DNA of 35,577 bases from Sphingomonadaceae bacterium (GTDB lineage Bacteria > Pseudomonadota > Alphaproteobacteria > Sphingomonadales > Sphingomonadaceae), in assembly GCA_025359685.1 (NCBI GenBank), contig JANYEY010000003.1, positions 1 through 35,577 on the forward strand, read 5' to 3'. Below, in pieces: positions 1 to 8,788 of the stretch. The position numbers and the translations under genes were made by a program. Below the pieces are notes generated by a model that saw only the letters and a program-made list of their open reading frames with translations, had not been told where the DNA came from and did not search any database. The first letter of the stretch is position 1. Every line of letters begins with the position of its first letter.

Positions 1-38
1 TGGCTGGGAGTGTACTGCTTTGCCCAGGGGAAGCTCAT
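1..38 (-). CDS. petB: Cytochrome b of the bc1 complex, N-terminal fragment
   Basis: Only the first 12 codons are in the window. Reading leftwards from an ATG at 38 gives MSFPWAKQYTPS, which resembles the N-terminus of alphaproteobacterial cytochrome b. The gene lies 11 nt downstream of the petA stop on the same strand, the usual petA-petB(-petC) order for the ubiquinol:cytochrome c oxidoreductase. A GAGG overlapping the petA stop codon could serve as its ribosome binding site. The identification rests on the short match and strongly on the neighbour. Confidence 0.8.
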   Translation of the reverse strand, partial: MSFPWAKQYTPS

Positions 39-49
39 CGTGGTCTACC

Positions 50-628
50 TCAACCGATCTTGACGACGGTGTCTGACGTGAATTCGTACGGCGGCACTTG
101 CAAGTTCTTAGGAGCCGGACCCTTGCGAATGCGCGCGGCGGTATCGTAGGTCGAGCCGTGGCACGGGCAGAAATAACCGCCGAACGCCCCGCGGCTGGCC
201 TCTTCGCCTGGTCCCGCACCCAGCGGCACGCAGCCAAGGTGAGTGCAGACGCCCATGGTGATGAGCCAGTTTTCCTTGCCCTTTTTGTTCTTGTCGGCGT
301 TGACCGTACGGTCTTCCAGGCTCTGCGGATCGCGCAGTTCGCTGAGCGGCACGGCCTTGGCCTCGGCCACTTCCTTGGGCGTCAGGTTGCGCACGAACAG
401 CGGCTGCTTGCGGAACAGCGCCTTGACCGCCTGCCCCGGGGCAATTGCGGAAAGATCGATCTCGGCCGAGCTTTCGGCGAGCACGTCGGCCGACGGCCAC
501 ATCTGGCTGATCAGCGGATAGAGGACGGTAACCCCGCCAACTCCGGCCGCGCTGACTGCCGCAATGTTGATGAAATCGCGCCGACGGACACCGTCTTCCG
601 GGGTACCGTTGTTGTCGTCGTCAGACAT
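50..628 (-). CDS. petA: Ubiquinol-cytochrome c reductase iron-sulfur (Rieske) subunit
   Basis: This is the Rieske [2Fe-2S] subunit of respiratory complex III. It takes electrons from ubiquinol and passes them to cytochrome c1 on the periplasmic side of the inner membrane. The 192-residue product starts MSDDDNNG. It has a twin-arginine motif RRRDF at residues 15-19, followed by a hydrophobic anchor (about 20-45). Both cluster-binding boxes are present: C128-T-H130-L-G-C133 and C154-P-C156-H157-G-S159, which give the Cys and His ligands and the disulfide pair. The length is normal for the family. Upstream in-frame TTG and ATG codons at 703 and 685 would add residues that do not look like the family, so the ATG at 628 is preferred. 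The cytochrome b gene follows 11 nt downstream. Confidence 0.97.
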   Translation of the reverse strand: MSDDDNNGTPEDGVRRRDFINIAAVSAAGVGGVTVLYPLISQMWPSADVLAESSAEIDLSAIAPGQAVKALFRKQPLFVRNLTPKEVAEAKAVPLSELRDPQSLEDRTVNADKNKKGKENWLITMGVCTHLGCVPLGAGPGEEASRGAFGGYFCPCHGSTYDTAARIRKGPAPKNLQVPPYEFTSDTVVKIG

Positions 629-701
629 GGTCGAACCGATCCTGTACTGTTCTGCCGGCCCGCTCTTTGCGCCGTTCGCGCGCATCCAGTCGAACCCAAT
701 C

Positions 702-729
702 AAATTCTGCTTGGCAAATTCTGCTTGGC
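702..729. repeat. Two tandem copies of a 14-bp unit upstream of petA
   Basis: The unit AAATTCTGCTTGGC occurs twice head to tail (702-715 and 716-729), followed by AAA, the start of a third copy. It lies about 75-100 bp upstream of the petA start, in the 232-bp gap between pgeF and petA. Read on the minus strand, each copy carries TTTGCCAAG-like sequence that could act as a -35 element or a regulator site. It could also be a simple slippage duplication. Nothing else recognisable is seen in this gap. Confidence 0.75.
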
Positions 730-860
730 AAAGCCCCTATGCGAACCGCTCGTGCCCCGCAAGTGCCGGGTGAACGGCCCGATTGGCGCGCCTGATAGAC
801 GAGGGCCATGCCCCTGCCAACTGTCTATTTGTGCAGGGTCGTTGCGGGCTTTGCATCTCG

Positions 861-1628
861 CTAGGCCAGGCCGATCAGCGAGATCTGGCGGCCATAGTCG
901 GGTTCGTGCAAGTGGGTGGCGCGGCGGAACGAATAGAACCGCGCCGGATCGGGGTAAGTATCGAGCCCGAGCTTGTCGATAGCGCCGATTCCCGCCGTTT
1001 CCAGCCGCGCCGCGACATAGCCTTCAAGATCGAACTGCGCGTGGCCCGCGGCACCAGCGGCAAAGAACCGCGCATTGGTTCGGTCATCGGCGCAAAACCG
1101 GTCGGCAAAGCCCTGATCGACTTCGTAGCTGGCCTGCGCGATGCACGGACCGATCGCGGCGGTAATCCGGCTACGCTTTGCACCCAGCGCCTCCATCGCG
1201 GCAATCGTGTTGTCGGTCACCCCGGCCAGCGCACCCTTCCACCCGGCATGCGCTGCGCCGATCACTCCGGCAATCCGGTCCGCCAGAAGCACCGGTGCAC
1301 AGTCGGCAGTGACCACGCCGAGCACCAGCCCGGGCCGCGCGGTGGCCATTGCGTCGGCCTGCGGGCGGCGATCGTCGGCCCAGGGCACGCTGACCGTGAT
1401 GCAATCGGGCGAATGAACCTGAAACACACTGACCAGGCGCGCGCCGGGCAGCACGGCACCCACCGCCAGCATGCGGTTACCCGCCACCGCGCGCTCATCA
1501 TCGCCCGAGCCGAGACCGGCATTGAGCCCGGCTACCAACCCGGTCGAGCGCCCGCCGCGCCGCCCGAGGAAGCCATGCGGCACGCCCGCCAGCACACTGC
1601 TGCGGAAGATTTCGGGGTGATCAGCCAA
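861..1628 (-). CDS. pgeF: Peptidoglycan editing factor PgeF (multicopper-oxidase-like, DUF152/YfiH family)
   Basis: This 255-residue protein belongs to the YfiH/PgeF family. Members have been described as laccase-like or purine-nucleoside-processing enzymes, and in E. coli the protein keeps wrong amino acids (for example L-Ser) out of the muropeptide stem. Family landmarks are visible: HSPDC near residue 73, TADCAP near 108, HAGWKG near 126 and IGPCI near 160, which supply the His and Cys metal-site residues. The chosen start is a TTG at 1628 that overlaps the end of pepN by 8 nt, suggesting translational coupling. The protein is of ordinary family length and looks intact. No terminator is seen between it and petA. 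Confidence 0.93.
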   Translation of the reverse strand: MADHPEIFRSSVLAGVPHGFLGRRGGRSTGLVAGLNAGLGSGDDERAVAGNRMLAVGAVLPGARLVSVFQVHSPDCITVSVPWADDRRPQADAMATARPGLVLGVVTADCAPVLLADRIAGVIGAAHAGWKGALAGVTDNTIAAMEALGAKRSRITAAIGPCIAQASYEVDQGFADRFCADDRTNARFFAAGAAGHAQFDLEGYVAARLETAGIGAIDKLGLDTYPDPARFYSFRRATHLHEPDYGRQISLIGLA

Positions 1629-4254
1629 GGCTTTTGCTAACTTGCTCGAACGAATCCTTCGACAGCCCCGGCGCGGCGACGATCCTTTCCAGTTCGGCGC
1701 GCATCAGCGCGGCACGCTTGGGCTCAAGCCGTCGCCACCGGCCGAGCGGGGCGACGAACCGCGCAGCGGTCTGCGCGTTGACCGGATCGAGCGCCAAGAT
1801 CAGGTCGGCGATGATCCGGTAGCCCGCCCCGCTCGCGTCGTGGAAAGCGCCCGGATTGCCCGCCATCGCCATATACAGCGCGCGCACTCGGTTAGGGTTG
1901 CTCATGGTGAAATCGGGGTGCGAGGCGAGCGCGCGAACATGATCGAGCACAGCTGCGTGCAGCGATCCGGCCTGCAGCGAGAACCACTTGTCGATGACCA
2001 GCGCGTTGCCGGCAAAGCGCTGATGGAACGCGGCAAGCTTTTCATCGCGCAGCGGCGTGTCGAGGCCGCACAGCACCATCAAGGCGCCTTGGCGATCGGT
2101 CATGTTGTCAGCCGCATCGAACTGCGCGGCAGCCAGCCCCGCCGCCCGTCCCGGCGCGCCAGCAGCGAGCAGAGCGAGGGCCTGGGTCTTGAGCTTGCGC
2201 GCGCCGCGCGCTTCGGCGGAGAGGCTATACGGAACCGACAAGGCGCGCTGATGCAGCGCCGCAAGTTCCGCTTCAAGCTTGCCGCCAAGCTCGGCCTTGA
2301 GGCCTTCACGGGCAGCACGGATTGCCCCGGGATCGGCCGCAGCGAACTGTTCGGCCAGGTATCCTTCGCCGGGCAGGATCATCAATTCGCCGCGCATCAG
2401 GTCATCGAGCGCGGGATCCTCGATCACCGCCTTAAAGGCGCGAACGATGTCCTCGCGCGCCGCATCGCGTTCGGCGCCGCACAACATGCCGCCCGAAATG
2501 TCGGCGACCAGATGCTGAACGACGAGCTGCTGTAGCGCCTCATACCGCGCGAACGGATCGTCATCATGCGCAGCGAGAAAGACGAGATCGCTGGCACTGA
2601 TATCGCTGCCGATCTGCACCGGAGCCGAGAAGCCGCGGTTCAAAGAGAGCACCGGGCGGGCGGCAAAGCCGGGAAAAGCGAACTGCATCTCTGCGCGATC
2701 CAGCACGATGAGCTGTTCGCCCCGATGCTGGCCGCTCGCACGATCGAACAGGGCGAGCCGCAGCGGGATCACCATCGGTTGCTTGCCCGCTTGCCCCGGG
2801 GTGTCGGGCACCACCTGGGTCAGGGTCAGGGTCGCGATATCGTCTTCATGGGTTAGCGTCGCGGTCACCTTGGGGGTCCCGGCTTGGCTGTACCACAGGC
2901 GGAACTGGGTGAGGTCGAGCCCTGCCCCAGTCTCGATCGCCGCAACAAAATCTTCGCAAGTTGCCGCTTCGCCGTCGTGGCGGTCAAAATACAGGTCGGT
3001 CCCGGCGCGGAAGCGTTCCTCGCCCGCCATGGTCCGCATCATGCGGATCACCTCGGCGCCCTTGTTGTAAATCGTGGCGGTGTAGAAGTTGGAGATCTCC
3101 TGATAGCTGTCAGGCCGGATCGGGTGCGCCAGTGGCCCCGAATCTTCCGGGAACTGCGCCGCCCGCAGCATCCGCACATCCTCGATCCGTTTGACACTGG
3201 CGCTGCCCATGTCCTGGCTGAACAGCTGGTCGCGCAGCACGGTGAAGCCTTCCTTGAGGCTGAGCTGGAACCAGTCGCGGCAGGTCACCCGGTTGCCCGA
3301 CCAATTGTGAAAGTATTCGTGGGCGACCACGCCTTCGATCCCGTCATAATCGCCATCGGTCGCCACTTCGGGGTCGGCCAGGATATAGCGGGTGTTGAAG
3401 ACGTTGAGCCCCTTGTTCTCCATCGCCCCCATGTTGAAATCGGCCACCGCGACGATGTTGAACAAGTCGAGATCGTATTCGCGCCCGAAGGTCTCCTCGT
3501 CCCACTTCATCGAGGCTTTGAGCGCGGTCATCGCGTGATGCGTGCGGTCCTGATCGCCATCGCGAACCCAGATATTGAGATCGACCGTGCGGTCGCTCAT
3601 GGTCGTGAAGCTATCGTGGTTGGCCACTAGATCGCCCGCGACCAGTGCGAACAGATAGCTCGGCTTGGGCCAGGGGTCGTGCCATTCGGCCCAATGGGCA
3701 CCGCCTTCGCCTTCGCCCTTCGCCGTGCAGTTGCCGTTGGAGAGCAGCACTGGAAAAGCCACCTTATCGCCCTCCATCCGCACCGAGTAGACCGACAGCA
3801 CGTCGGGCCGATCGGGGAAGAAGGTGATCCGGCGGAAGCCTTCGGCCTCGCACTGGGTGCAGAGCATCCCGTTCGAGCCATAGAGCCCCATCAGCTGGGT
3901 GTTGCGCGCGGGTTCGATGTCGGTCGTGACGCTAACCTCGTGAGCATCACCGGGCAGATCGATCAGCAGGTCGTAGCCATCCATGCGCCAGTCGTTGACT
4001 GCCTGGCCATCGACCAAAACCGCTGCGGGGCTGAGGCCGTCTCCGTTCAGGCGCAAGGTCTGGCTCTCGCCGTTGCGCCTGACCTTGAGCGTCGCCGCCA
4101 CGCGGGTTTGCTCAAGCCCCAGATTGAACGCCAATGCCACTTCGGGCACCAGCCATTCGGGCGGCTGGTAGTCCTCGCGGCGGATCACCTTGGGACCATG
4201 ATGATGCGGGGCGGCGGGGGGAGCGTCGGCGGGCGGGGTGAGGGTGGCATCCAT
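1621..4254 (-). CDS. pepN: Aminopeptidase N (M1 family zinc metallopeptidase)
   Basis: This is a cytoplasmic zinc aminopeptidase that removes N-terminal residues from peptides. The 877-residue product has the M1 exopeptidase motif GAMEN within MGAMENKGLNVFN, the zinc site HEYFHNW (HExxH), and the downstream glutamate ligand in LKEGFTV. The C-terminal half matches the helical PepN-type domain, and the length equals E. coli PepN (about 870). The start is placed at the ATG at 4254 (MDATLTPP), because residues encoded upstream look like non-coding sequence and the divergent peptidase gene begins 115 bp away. The end overlaps pgeF by 8 nt. Confidence 0.96.
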   Translation of the reverse strand: MDATLTPPADAPPAAPHHHGPKVIRREDYQPPEWLVPEVALAFNLGLEQTRVAATLKVRRNGESQTLRLNGDGLSPAAVLVDGQAVNDWRMDGYDLLIDLPGDAHEVSVTTDIEPARNTQLMGLYGSNGMLCTQCEAEGFRRITFFPDRPDVLSVYSVRMEGDKVAFPVLLSNGNCTAKGEGEGGAHWAEWHDPWPKPSYLFALVAGDLVANHDSFTTMSDRTVDLNIWVRDGDQDRTHHAMTALKASMKWDEETFGREYDLDLFNIVAVADFNMGAMENKGLNVFNTRYILADPEVATDGDYDGIEGVVAHEYFHNWSGNRVTCRDWFQLSLKEGFTVLRDQLFSQDMGSASVKRIEDVRMLRAAQFPEDSGPLAHPIRPDSYQEISNFYTATIYNKGAEVIRMMRTMAGEERFRAGTDLYFDRHDGEAATCEDFVAAIETGAGLDLTQFRLWYSQAGTPKVTATLTHEDDIATLTLTQVVPDTPGQAGKQPMVIPLRLALFDRASGQHRGEQLIVLDRAEMQFAFPGFAARPVLSLNRGFSAPVQIGSDISASDLVFLAAHDDDPFARYEALQQLVVQHLVADISGGMLCGAERDAAREDIVRAFKAVIEDPALDDLMRGELMILPGEGYLAEQFAAADPGAIRAAREGLKAELGGKLEAELAALHQRALSVPYSLSAEARGARKLKTQALALLAAGAPGRAAGLAAAQFDAADNMTDRQGALMVLCGLDTPLRDEKLAAFHQRFAGNALVIDKWFSLQAGSLHAAVLDHVRALASHPDFTMSNPNRVRALYMAMAGNPGAFHDASGAGYRIIADLILALDPVNAQTAARFVAPLGRWRRLEPKRAALMRAELERIVAAPGLSKDSFEQVSKSLG

Positions 4255-4306
4255 AACGCGCGACTGTAGGGTGGCGCAGCGCCCAAGGCCAAGCCCAAAC
4301 TTGCGC

Positions 4307-4336
4307 TTGACAGTACTCCGTACGGCGGCGCAGTGT
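4307..4336 (+). promoter_or_regulatory. Possible promoter for the M48 peptidase gene
   Basis: A perfect TTGACA lies at 4307-4312 in the 115-bp divergent gap between pepN and the M48 peptidase gene. The best -10 at suitable spacing (CAGTGT, 4331-4336, 18-bp spacer) is poor. The call rests on the -35 match and location only. Confidence 0.3.
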
Positions 4337-4369
4337 CTTGGCAATGCAATACACCAAGAGGGGGTTCCA

Positions 4370-5665
4370 TTGCGCCACAAATTCCTGCCGCTCGCCGCGC
4401 TGGCGCTGCTCGCGATTCCGAGCATCGCGCATGCCGCCGCTTTCGATGTCGAAACCGCGACTCGCGCCTGGCTTGATACGCTGCAAGGCCCGGCGCGGGC
4501 CAAGAGCGACGCCTACTTCGAAGGCGGCTACTGGCTGATCTTGTGGGGAACCGTGGTTTCGGTGTTGATCGACGGGCTGCTGCTGCGCTTCGGCCTGTCG
4601 GCGCGGTTTCGCGATTTGGGCGAGCGAGTGTTCAAGGCGAAAGCCGGGGTCACCTGGGTCACCGCGCTGTGTTATTCGCTCGCGGGCACGCTGCTGACCC
4701 TGCCATGGTCGATCTACACCGGGTTCGTGCGCGAGAAACAGTACGACCTGATGAACCAGACCTTCGGCGCATGGCTGTTCGATCTGACGAAAGATGTCGG
4801 CATCAACTTCCTCATCGTTCCGCTGATCGTCATGGCGATTTACGCTGTGATCCGGCGCTTCCCCAGAAACTGGTGGGTCGCCGCGACCGGGGTGATCGCC
4901 GCGTTCTTCGCCTTCGGCATGCTGCTCGGCCCGGTCTATATCGCGCCGCTGTTCAACACCTATACCGAGCTGCCCGCCGGGCCGATCCGCGACCGCATTG
5001 TTGCCATGGCCAAATCGAAGAACATTCCGGCCGAGCACATCTACCTGTTCGATGCCTCGAAGCAGTCGAAGGCGATTTCGGCCAATGTCTCTGGCATCGG
5101 CCCGACGATGCGGATCAGCCTCAACGATAATCTCCTCAACCGCAGCACCCCGCAAGAGATCGCGGCGGTGATGGGGCATGAGATGGGCCATTATGTCTTG
5201 AACCATGTGTGGTGGGGGCTGGCTTTCTTCAGCGCATTGGCGGCGCTCACAATGTTCCTCGTCTCGCGCATCGCCCCCGCCTTGATCGCGCGCTATGGGG
5301 CGCGCTGGGGCGGAATTCGCGACCTCGGCGATCCCGCCTCGCTGCCGGTGCTGGGGATCCTGATCGCGACGTTCATGTTAATCGCTACACCCATCACCAA
5401 GTCCATGATCCGGGTTGATGAGAGTCAGGCCGACGCCTTTGGGCTCGACGTAGCGCAAGAGCCTGACGGCTTCGCCTCGGTCGCAATGAAGCTCAGCGAA
5501 TACCGCAAGATCGAACCCGGCCCGATTGAGGAAGCGCTGTTCTTCGACCATCCTTCGGGCGCAACCCGGGTGCGGATGAGCATGCAGTGGAAGAAAGACC
5601 ATGTGCCGGACGCGCAGATGGTCGTGCCGCCGCCGATGCCGCAGGCCGAATTGAAGCCGCAGTAA
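4370..5665 (+). CDS. M48 family metallopeptidase (Ste24/CAAX protease-like)
   Basis: This is a membrane zinc endopeptidase of the Ste24/HtpX clan. The start is taken as the TTG at 4370, preceded by a good ribosome binding site (AAGAGGGG at 4355-4363). It gives a cleavable signal peptide (RHKFLPLAALALLAIPSIAHA) and a 431-residue product. An earlier GTG at 4238 would prepend non-hydrophobic, arginine-rich sequence and overlap pepN. Several membrane segments follow, then the zinc motif HEMGH within MGHEMGHYVLNH and a conserved DESQAD segment near residue 350 that supplies the third ligand. Bacterial members probably handle membrane-protein or prepeptide turnover; no substrate is indicated here. 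The next gene starts 9 nt downstream. Confidence 0.9.
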   Translation: MRHKFLPLAALALLAIPSIAHAAAFDVETATRAWLDTLQGPARAKSDAYFEGGYWLILWGTVVSVLIDGLLLRFGLSARFRDLGERVFKAKAGVTWVTALCYSLAGTLLTLPWSIYTGFVREKQYDLMNQTFGAWLFDLTKDVGINFLIVPLIVMAIYAVIRRFPRNWWVAATGVIAAFFAFGMLLGPVYIAPLFNTYTELPAGPIRDRIVAMAKSKNIPAEHIYLFDASKQSKAISANVSGIGPTMRISLNDNLLNRSTPQEIAAVMGHEMGHYVLNHVWWGLAFFSALAALTMFLVSRIAPALIARYGARWGGIRDLGDPASLPVLGILIATFMLIATPITKSMIRVDESQADAFGLDVAQEPDGFASVAMKLSEYRKIEPGPIEEALFFDHPSGATRVRMSMQWKKDHVPDAQMVVPPPMPQAELKPQ

Positions 5666-5674
5666 GCCAGACCG

Positions 5675-6457
5675 GTGCGTCCGCGCCTGTTCATCTTCGG
5701 CCTGGGCTACAGCGCCGGGCGGATCGCCGCTGCAGCCGAGGCGCAGGGATGGGAGGTCGTCTCGACCGGACGCGCAGGCACGCTGGCCTTCGAGGATGAC
5801 GGCGCGGTTCGGCTGGCGCTGGCGGATAGCGACCAGGTGCTAAGCTCGGTGCCTCCGTCGGCCGATGGCGATCCGGTGCTGGAGCGTTACGACGCGGCCC
5901 TGACGGGCAGGCGGCTGACTTATCTTTCATCGACCGGGGTCTATGGCGATTGCGGCGGGGCCTGGGTCGATGAAAGCGCGCAAATTGGCACAGGCCGCCG
6001 CACTGCGCGCAGCGATGCCGATGCTGCTTGGCTGGCCTGCGGCGCGCGGGTGCTGCGGCTGCCGGGAATCTATGGCCCCGGCCGTTCGGCGCTCGATCGG
6101 GTGCGCGAAGGCCGGGCGCAGCGGATCGACTTGCCGGGGCAGGTGTTTAGCCGGGTCCATGTCGATGACATTGTCAGCGGCGCACTGGCGGCTTTCGAAG
6201 CCCCGCCCGGCGCCTACAACCTGTCCGACGATCTTCCCGCCAGCCAGAACACGGTGATCGAAGCGGCCTGCGCGCTACTGCGCGCTGCGCCTCCGCCCCG
6301 GCTCTCGCTCGAGGCGGCGCGACTCAGCCCGCAAGCGCGCGCCTTTTACGACGAGAACCGCCGCGTCGCGAACGGCAAGGCCAAGCGCTTGCTCGGCTGG
6401 AAACTGCGTTACCCGACCTACCGCGAAGGGTTGGCGGCCTTAGCGGCGACTGCCTAG
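5675..6457 (+). CDS. NAD(P)-binding SDR/epimerase-like protein (YeeZ type)
   Basis: This 260-residue protein starts with GTG 9 nt after the M48 peptidase stop. It opens with a Rossmann beta-strand and a degenerate glycine motif (FIFGLGYSAGR). It contains YLSSTGVYGDCGG (a typical extended-SDR strand with S-T-x-VYG) and a VDDIV segment of the kind found in epimerases. The classical Tyr-x3-Lys pair is not obvious, which fits the YeeZ-like 'SDR family' group rather than a characterised sugar epimerase. The substrate is unknown. Its last 18 bp overlap the end of the convergent EamA gene. Confidence 0.8.
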   Translation: MRPRLFIFGLGYSAGRIAAAAEAQGWEVVSTGRAGTLAFEDDGAVRLALADSDQVLSSVPPSADGDPVLERYDAALTGRRLTYLSSTGVYGDCGGAWVDESAQIGTGRRTARSDADAAWLACGARVLRLPGIYGPGRSALDRVREGRAQRIDLPGQVFSRVHVDDIVSGALAAFEAPPGAYNLSDDLPASQNTVIEAACALLRAAPPPRLSLEAARLSPQARAFYDENRRVANGKAKRLLGWKLRYPTYREGLAALAATA

Positions 6458-7336
6458 CGCGACGATCAGTCCGGCCAGCACCAGCACAGCACCGCCAATC
6501 GCCAGCGAAGTCCAGTGGTAGCCTTCGAACAGCGTCGACAGCGCCATCGCCACCACCGGGATCAGCACGCTGTTATAAGCCGCGCGGCCCGGGCCCCACT
6601 CGCGCAGCAGCAGCGAATAGAGCGGGAAGGTCAGCACCGTGCCGATCAGCGCGAGATAGACGACCCCGGCGAGGTAGGCCGGGGCGAGATCGATCACCGG
6701 CGGCCCGGTGGTCACCCAGGCATAGGCGGCATTGCCAAGCGAGCCGGTCAGCATTGCCCAGGCCAGCAGCACCGGGATCGCCTCGCGCCGCGCGGCTTCG
6801 CCGGCTTGCAGCACATTGGCCGCCGACGCGCTGAGGATCGCGCCGGTCACCAGCGCCAGACCGAGCAGCACCGCGCCGCCGGTCGGCGCAATGTGGTATT
6901 CGTGCAGCATCAGCAATCCGATCCCGCCCATCGCAATGGCCGAACCGAGCAGAAACCGCCCACTGACCTGCGCGCCGATGAACAGGCGCGCGAACAGCGC
7001 ATTGGGCACAATCAGCAAAGCGAACATCACCGCCACCAACCCCGAGGTGAGATAGCGTTCGCTTTGATAGACCAGCTGGAAATTGGCGAAAAACTGAAAG
7101 AACCCGACCACGCCCGCGAGCAGCAGTCCGCGCCGCCCGAGCAACAGCCGCTCGCCGCGGACCACGGCGAGCACGAACATGCCAAGGCAGGCCAGGCTGA
7201 ACCGGTAGGTCACCGACCAGGCCGGCGGCACCGGGCCCAGCTGGGTCTTGATCACCAGCCAGGTTGAGCCCCAGACCAAGGTAGTAACGGCAAAGGCAAT
7301 CAGCCCGCGGGTGCGGGCGGAACCGGCATCACTCAT
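6440..7336 (-). CDS. EamA/DMT-superfamily permease
   Basis: This 298-residue integral membrane protein has about ten hydrophobic segments in two EamA repeats; the first begins at LIAFAVTTLVWGSTWLVIK. Family members export small metabolites, including amino acids such as threonine and homoserine, or drugs; the substrate is not visible in the sequence. The ATG at 7336 overlaps the stop of the threonine aldolase-like gene as ATGA. The two genes are therefore probably co-translated, which hints at an amino-acid-related cargo (inference). The 3' end overlaps the convergent SDR gene by 18 bp. Confidence 0.88.
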   Translation of the reverse strand: MSDAGSARTRGLIAFAVTTLVWGSTWLVIKTQLGPVPPAWSVTYRFSLACLGMFVLAVVRGERLLLGRRGLLLAGVVGFFQFFANFQLVYQSERYLTSGLVAVMFALLIVPNALFARLFIGAQVSGRFLLGSAIAMGGIGLLMLHEYHIAPTGGAVLLGLALVTGAILSASAANVLQAGEAARREAIPVLLAWAMLTGSLGNAAYAWVTTGPPVIDLAPAYLAGVVYLALIGTVLTFPLYSLLLREWGPGRAAYNSVLIPVVAMALSTLFEGYHWTSLAIGGAVLVLAGLIVALGSRR

Positions 7337-8334
7337 AACGCAGTGATCGCTGCGGCCAATGCGGCGGCATGCAAGGGATCGGTGTTCCACGCGGTGACCA
7401 GCCGCGCGGCACCATCGCCCCAGTCGTAGAAGCTGAAGCCTTGTGCGCGCAAAGCCTCGCGCTCGGGTGCGGTCATCGTCAGGAACAGTTCGTTGGCCTC
7501 GACCGGGTGCATCAGCCGGTCCGCCGCCGCCTGACCCAGTTCCTGCGCGGCGGCATTGGCGGCGCGAGCATTTTCCAGCCACAAGTCGTTCTCGAGCATT
7601 GCCAACAGCTGCGCCGCCAGGAACCGGCCTTTCGATTGCAGGTGTCCGGCCCGCTTGCGCCTGAGCCGCGCGAGGTCGGCCAGCTCCATATCAAAGAAGA
7701 CCAGTGCCTCGGCGCTCATCCCGCCGTTCTTGACGCAGCCGAACGACAACGCACTCGCGCCCTGGCAGGCCTCCCACGGGGTGCATTCGAGGAAGGCCAC
7801 GGCATTGGCAAAGCGTGCGCCATCGACGTGCAGCTTGAGCCCGTGCTGCACTGCGCAAGCAGCGATCGCAGCCATTTCGGCGCGCTGGTACGCACGACCA
7901 TATTCGCTCGCCTGGGTGACCGAAATGGCGTGCGGCTGGACCTGGTGAACGTCCTTGCGGATCGCGCCAATCGCTGCGTCGATGGTCCCCGGGGTCAGCT
8001 TCGCGCCTTCGCCCTCAGCCAGGATCAGCTTGGCGCCGTGGGTGTAAAACCCCGGCGCGCCGCACTCGTCGGTCTCGATATGGGCTTCGCGGTGGCAGAT
8101 CACCCCGCCGTGCGGCGCCACCATGGTGGCGAGCGCGAGGCAGTTGGCGGCGGTTCCGGTGGCGACCCACAGCACCGCGCAAGGCCGCCCAAACAGTGCA
8201 GTGAACTTCGCGTCGAGTTCGAGGCTCAGTGCATCGTTGTCATAGGGCGGCTGCGGCGCATCGGCGGCGCGCATCGCCTCCCAGACCTTGGGATGAACAG
8301 CGGCGGCATTGTCGGAAAGGAACTGCATCGCCAT
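7333..8334 (-). CDS. Low-specificity threonine aldolase / beta-eliminating lyase family PLP enzyme
   Basis: This 333-residue fold-type I PLP enzyme of the threonine aldolase family cleaves beta-hydroxy amino acids such as L-threonine or allo-threonine to glycine and an aldehyde. It begins MAMQFLSDNAAAVHP. It contains the cofactor-contacting segment ATGTAANCLAL, the aspartate in HVDGARFANA, and the Schiff-base lysine in SFGCVKNGG. The motif order and length fit family members. Substrate stereochemistry cannot be read from the sequence. The gene is coupled to the EamA permease downstream (4-nt overlap) and lies 47 bp from a divergent GNAT gene. Confidence 0.9.
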   Translation of the reverse strand: MAMQFLSDNAAAVHPKVWEAMRAADAPQPPYDNDALSLELDAKFTALFGRPCAVLWVATGTAANCLALATMVAPHGGVICHREAHIETDECGAPGFYTHGAKLILAEGEGAKLTPGTIDAAIGAIRKDVHQVQPHAISVTQASEYGRAYQRAEMAAIAACAVQHGLKLHVDGARFANAVAFLECTPWEACQGASALSFGCVKNGGMSAEALVFFDMELADLARLRRKRAGHLQSKGRFLAAQLLAMLENDLWLENARAANAAAQELGQAAADRLMHPVEANELFLTMTAPEREALRAQGFSFYDWGDGAARLVTAWNTDPLHAAALAAAITAL

Positions 8335-8381
8335 GTTGCATTGCGGGCGGCGACCAGCCGCGTCAAGCTTCGGAGGCTTTC

Positions 8382-8672
8382 ATGGACGACGTCACCATCA
8401 CCAGTCACGATTCCGGCACTCACGGCGAATATCACGCGGCGGTCGCCGGGAGCAGCGCGATCGGACGGCTGACCTGGACCCAGCAGGGCGCAGTGCGCAC
8501 CGCCGAGCACACGCTGGTCCCGCCCGAGATCGGCGGGCGCGGCGTGGCAGGCAAACTGGTCGAGGCGCTGATTGCTGATGCTCGCACGCAACATTTCCGG
8601 ATCGTTCCGCAATGCAGCTACGTCGCGGTGGCATTCAAGCGGCATCCCGAATGGGCCGACCTTCACGCCTGA
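8382..8672 (+). CDS. GNAT-family N-acetyltransferase, small YjdJ type
   Basis: This 96-residue protein starts at the ATG at 8382 with a clean CGGAGG ribosome binding site 5 nt upstream. It contains the acetyl-CoA-binding loop PEIGGRGVAGKLVEAL (Gly-rich motif A) and ends with the FRIVPQCSYVAVAFKRHPEW segment typical of the short YjdJ-type (GCN5-related) group. Such proteins are much shorter than ordinary GNAT enzymes, and their acceptor is unknown. The gene is divergent from the threonine aldolase-like gene. Confidence 0.85.
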   Translation: MDDVTITSHDSGTHGEYHAAVAGSSAIGRLTWTQQGAVRTAEHTLVPPEIGGRGVAGKLVEALIADARTQHFRIVPQCSYVAVAFKRHPEWADLHA

Positions 8673-8707
8673 GCCGCAGCACATCGCAAAGGTTGCTTAA
8701 TTGGGCT

Positions 8708-8723
8708 TTACCGCGCGCGGTAA
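8708..8723. repeat. Perfect 16-bp palindrome
   Basis: TTACCGCGCGCGGTAA is its own reverse complement. It lies 36 bp past the GNAT stop and 66 bp before the next small gene. There is no T tract, so it is not a typical terminator. It may be an operator for the small downstream gene or a chance GC-rich palindrome. Confidence 0.6.
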
Positions 8724-8788
8724 GACGAGCTTCATCCTGCAGCGCGCATCGCATCGTGGACCAGGGGACATCGCTGATGGAGGACGCC

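Noticed and set aside
4112..5206. 364-codon minus-strand frame opposite the M48 peptidase
   Set aside because: The opposite strand encodes a clear HEMGH metallopeptidase. This frame has no domain.
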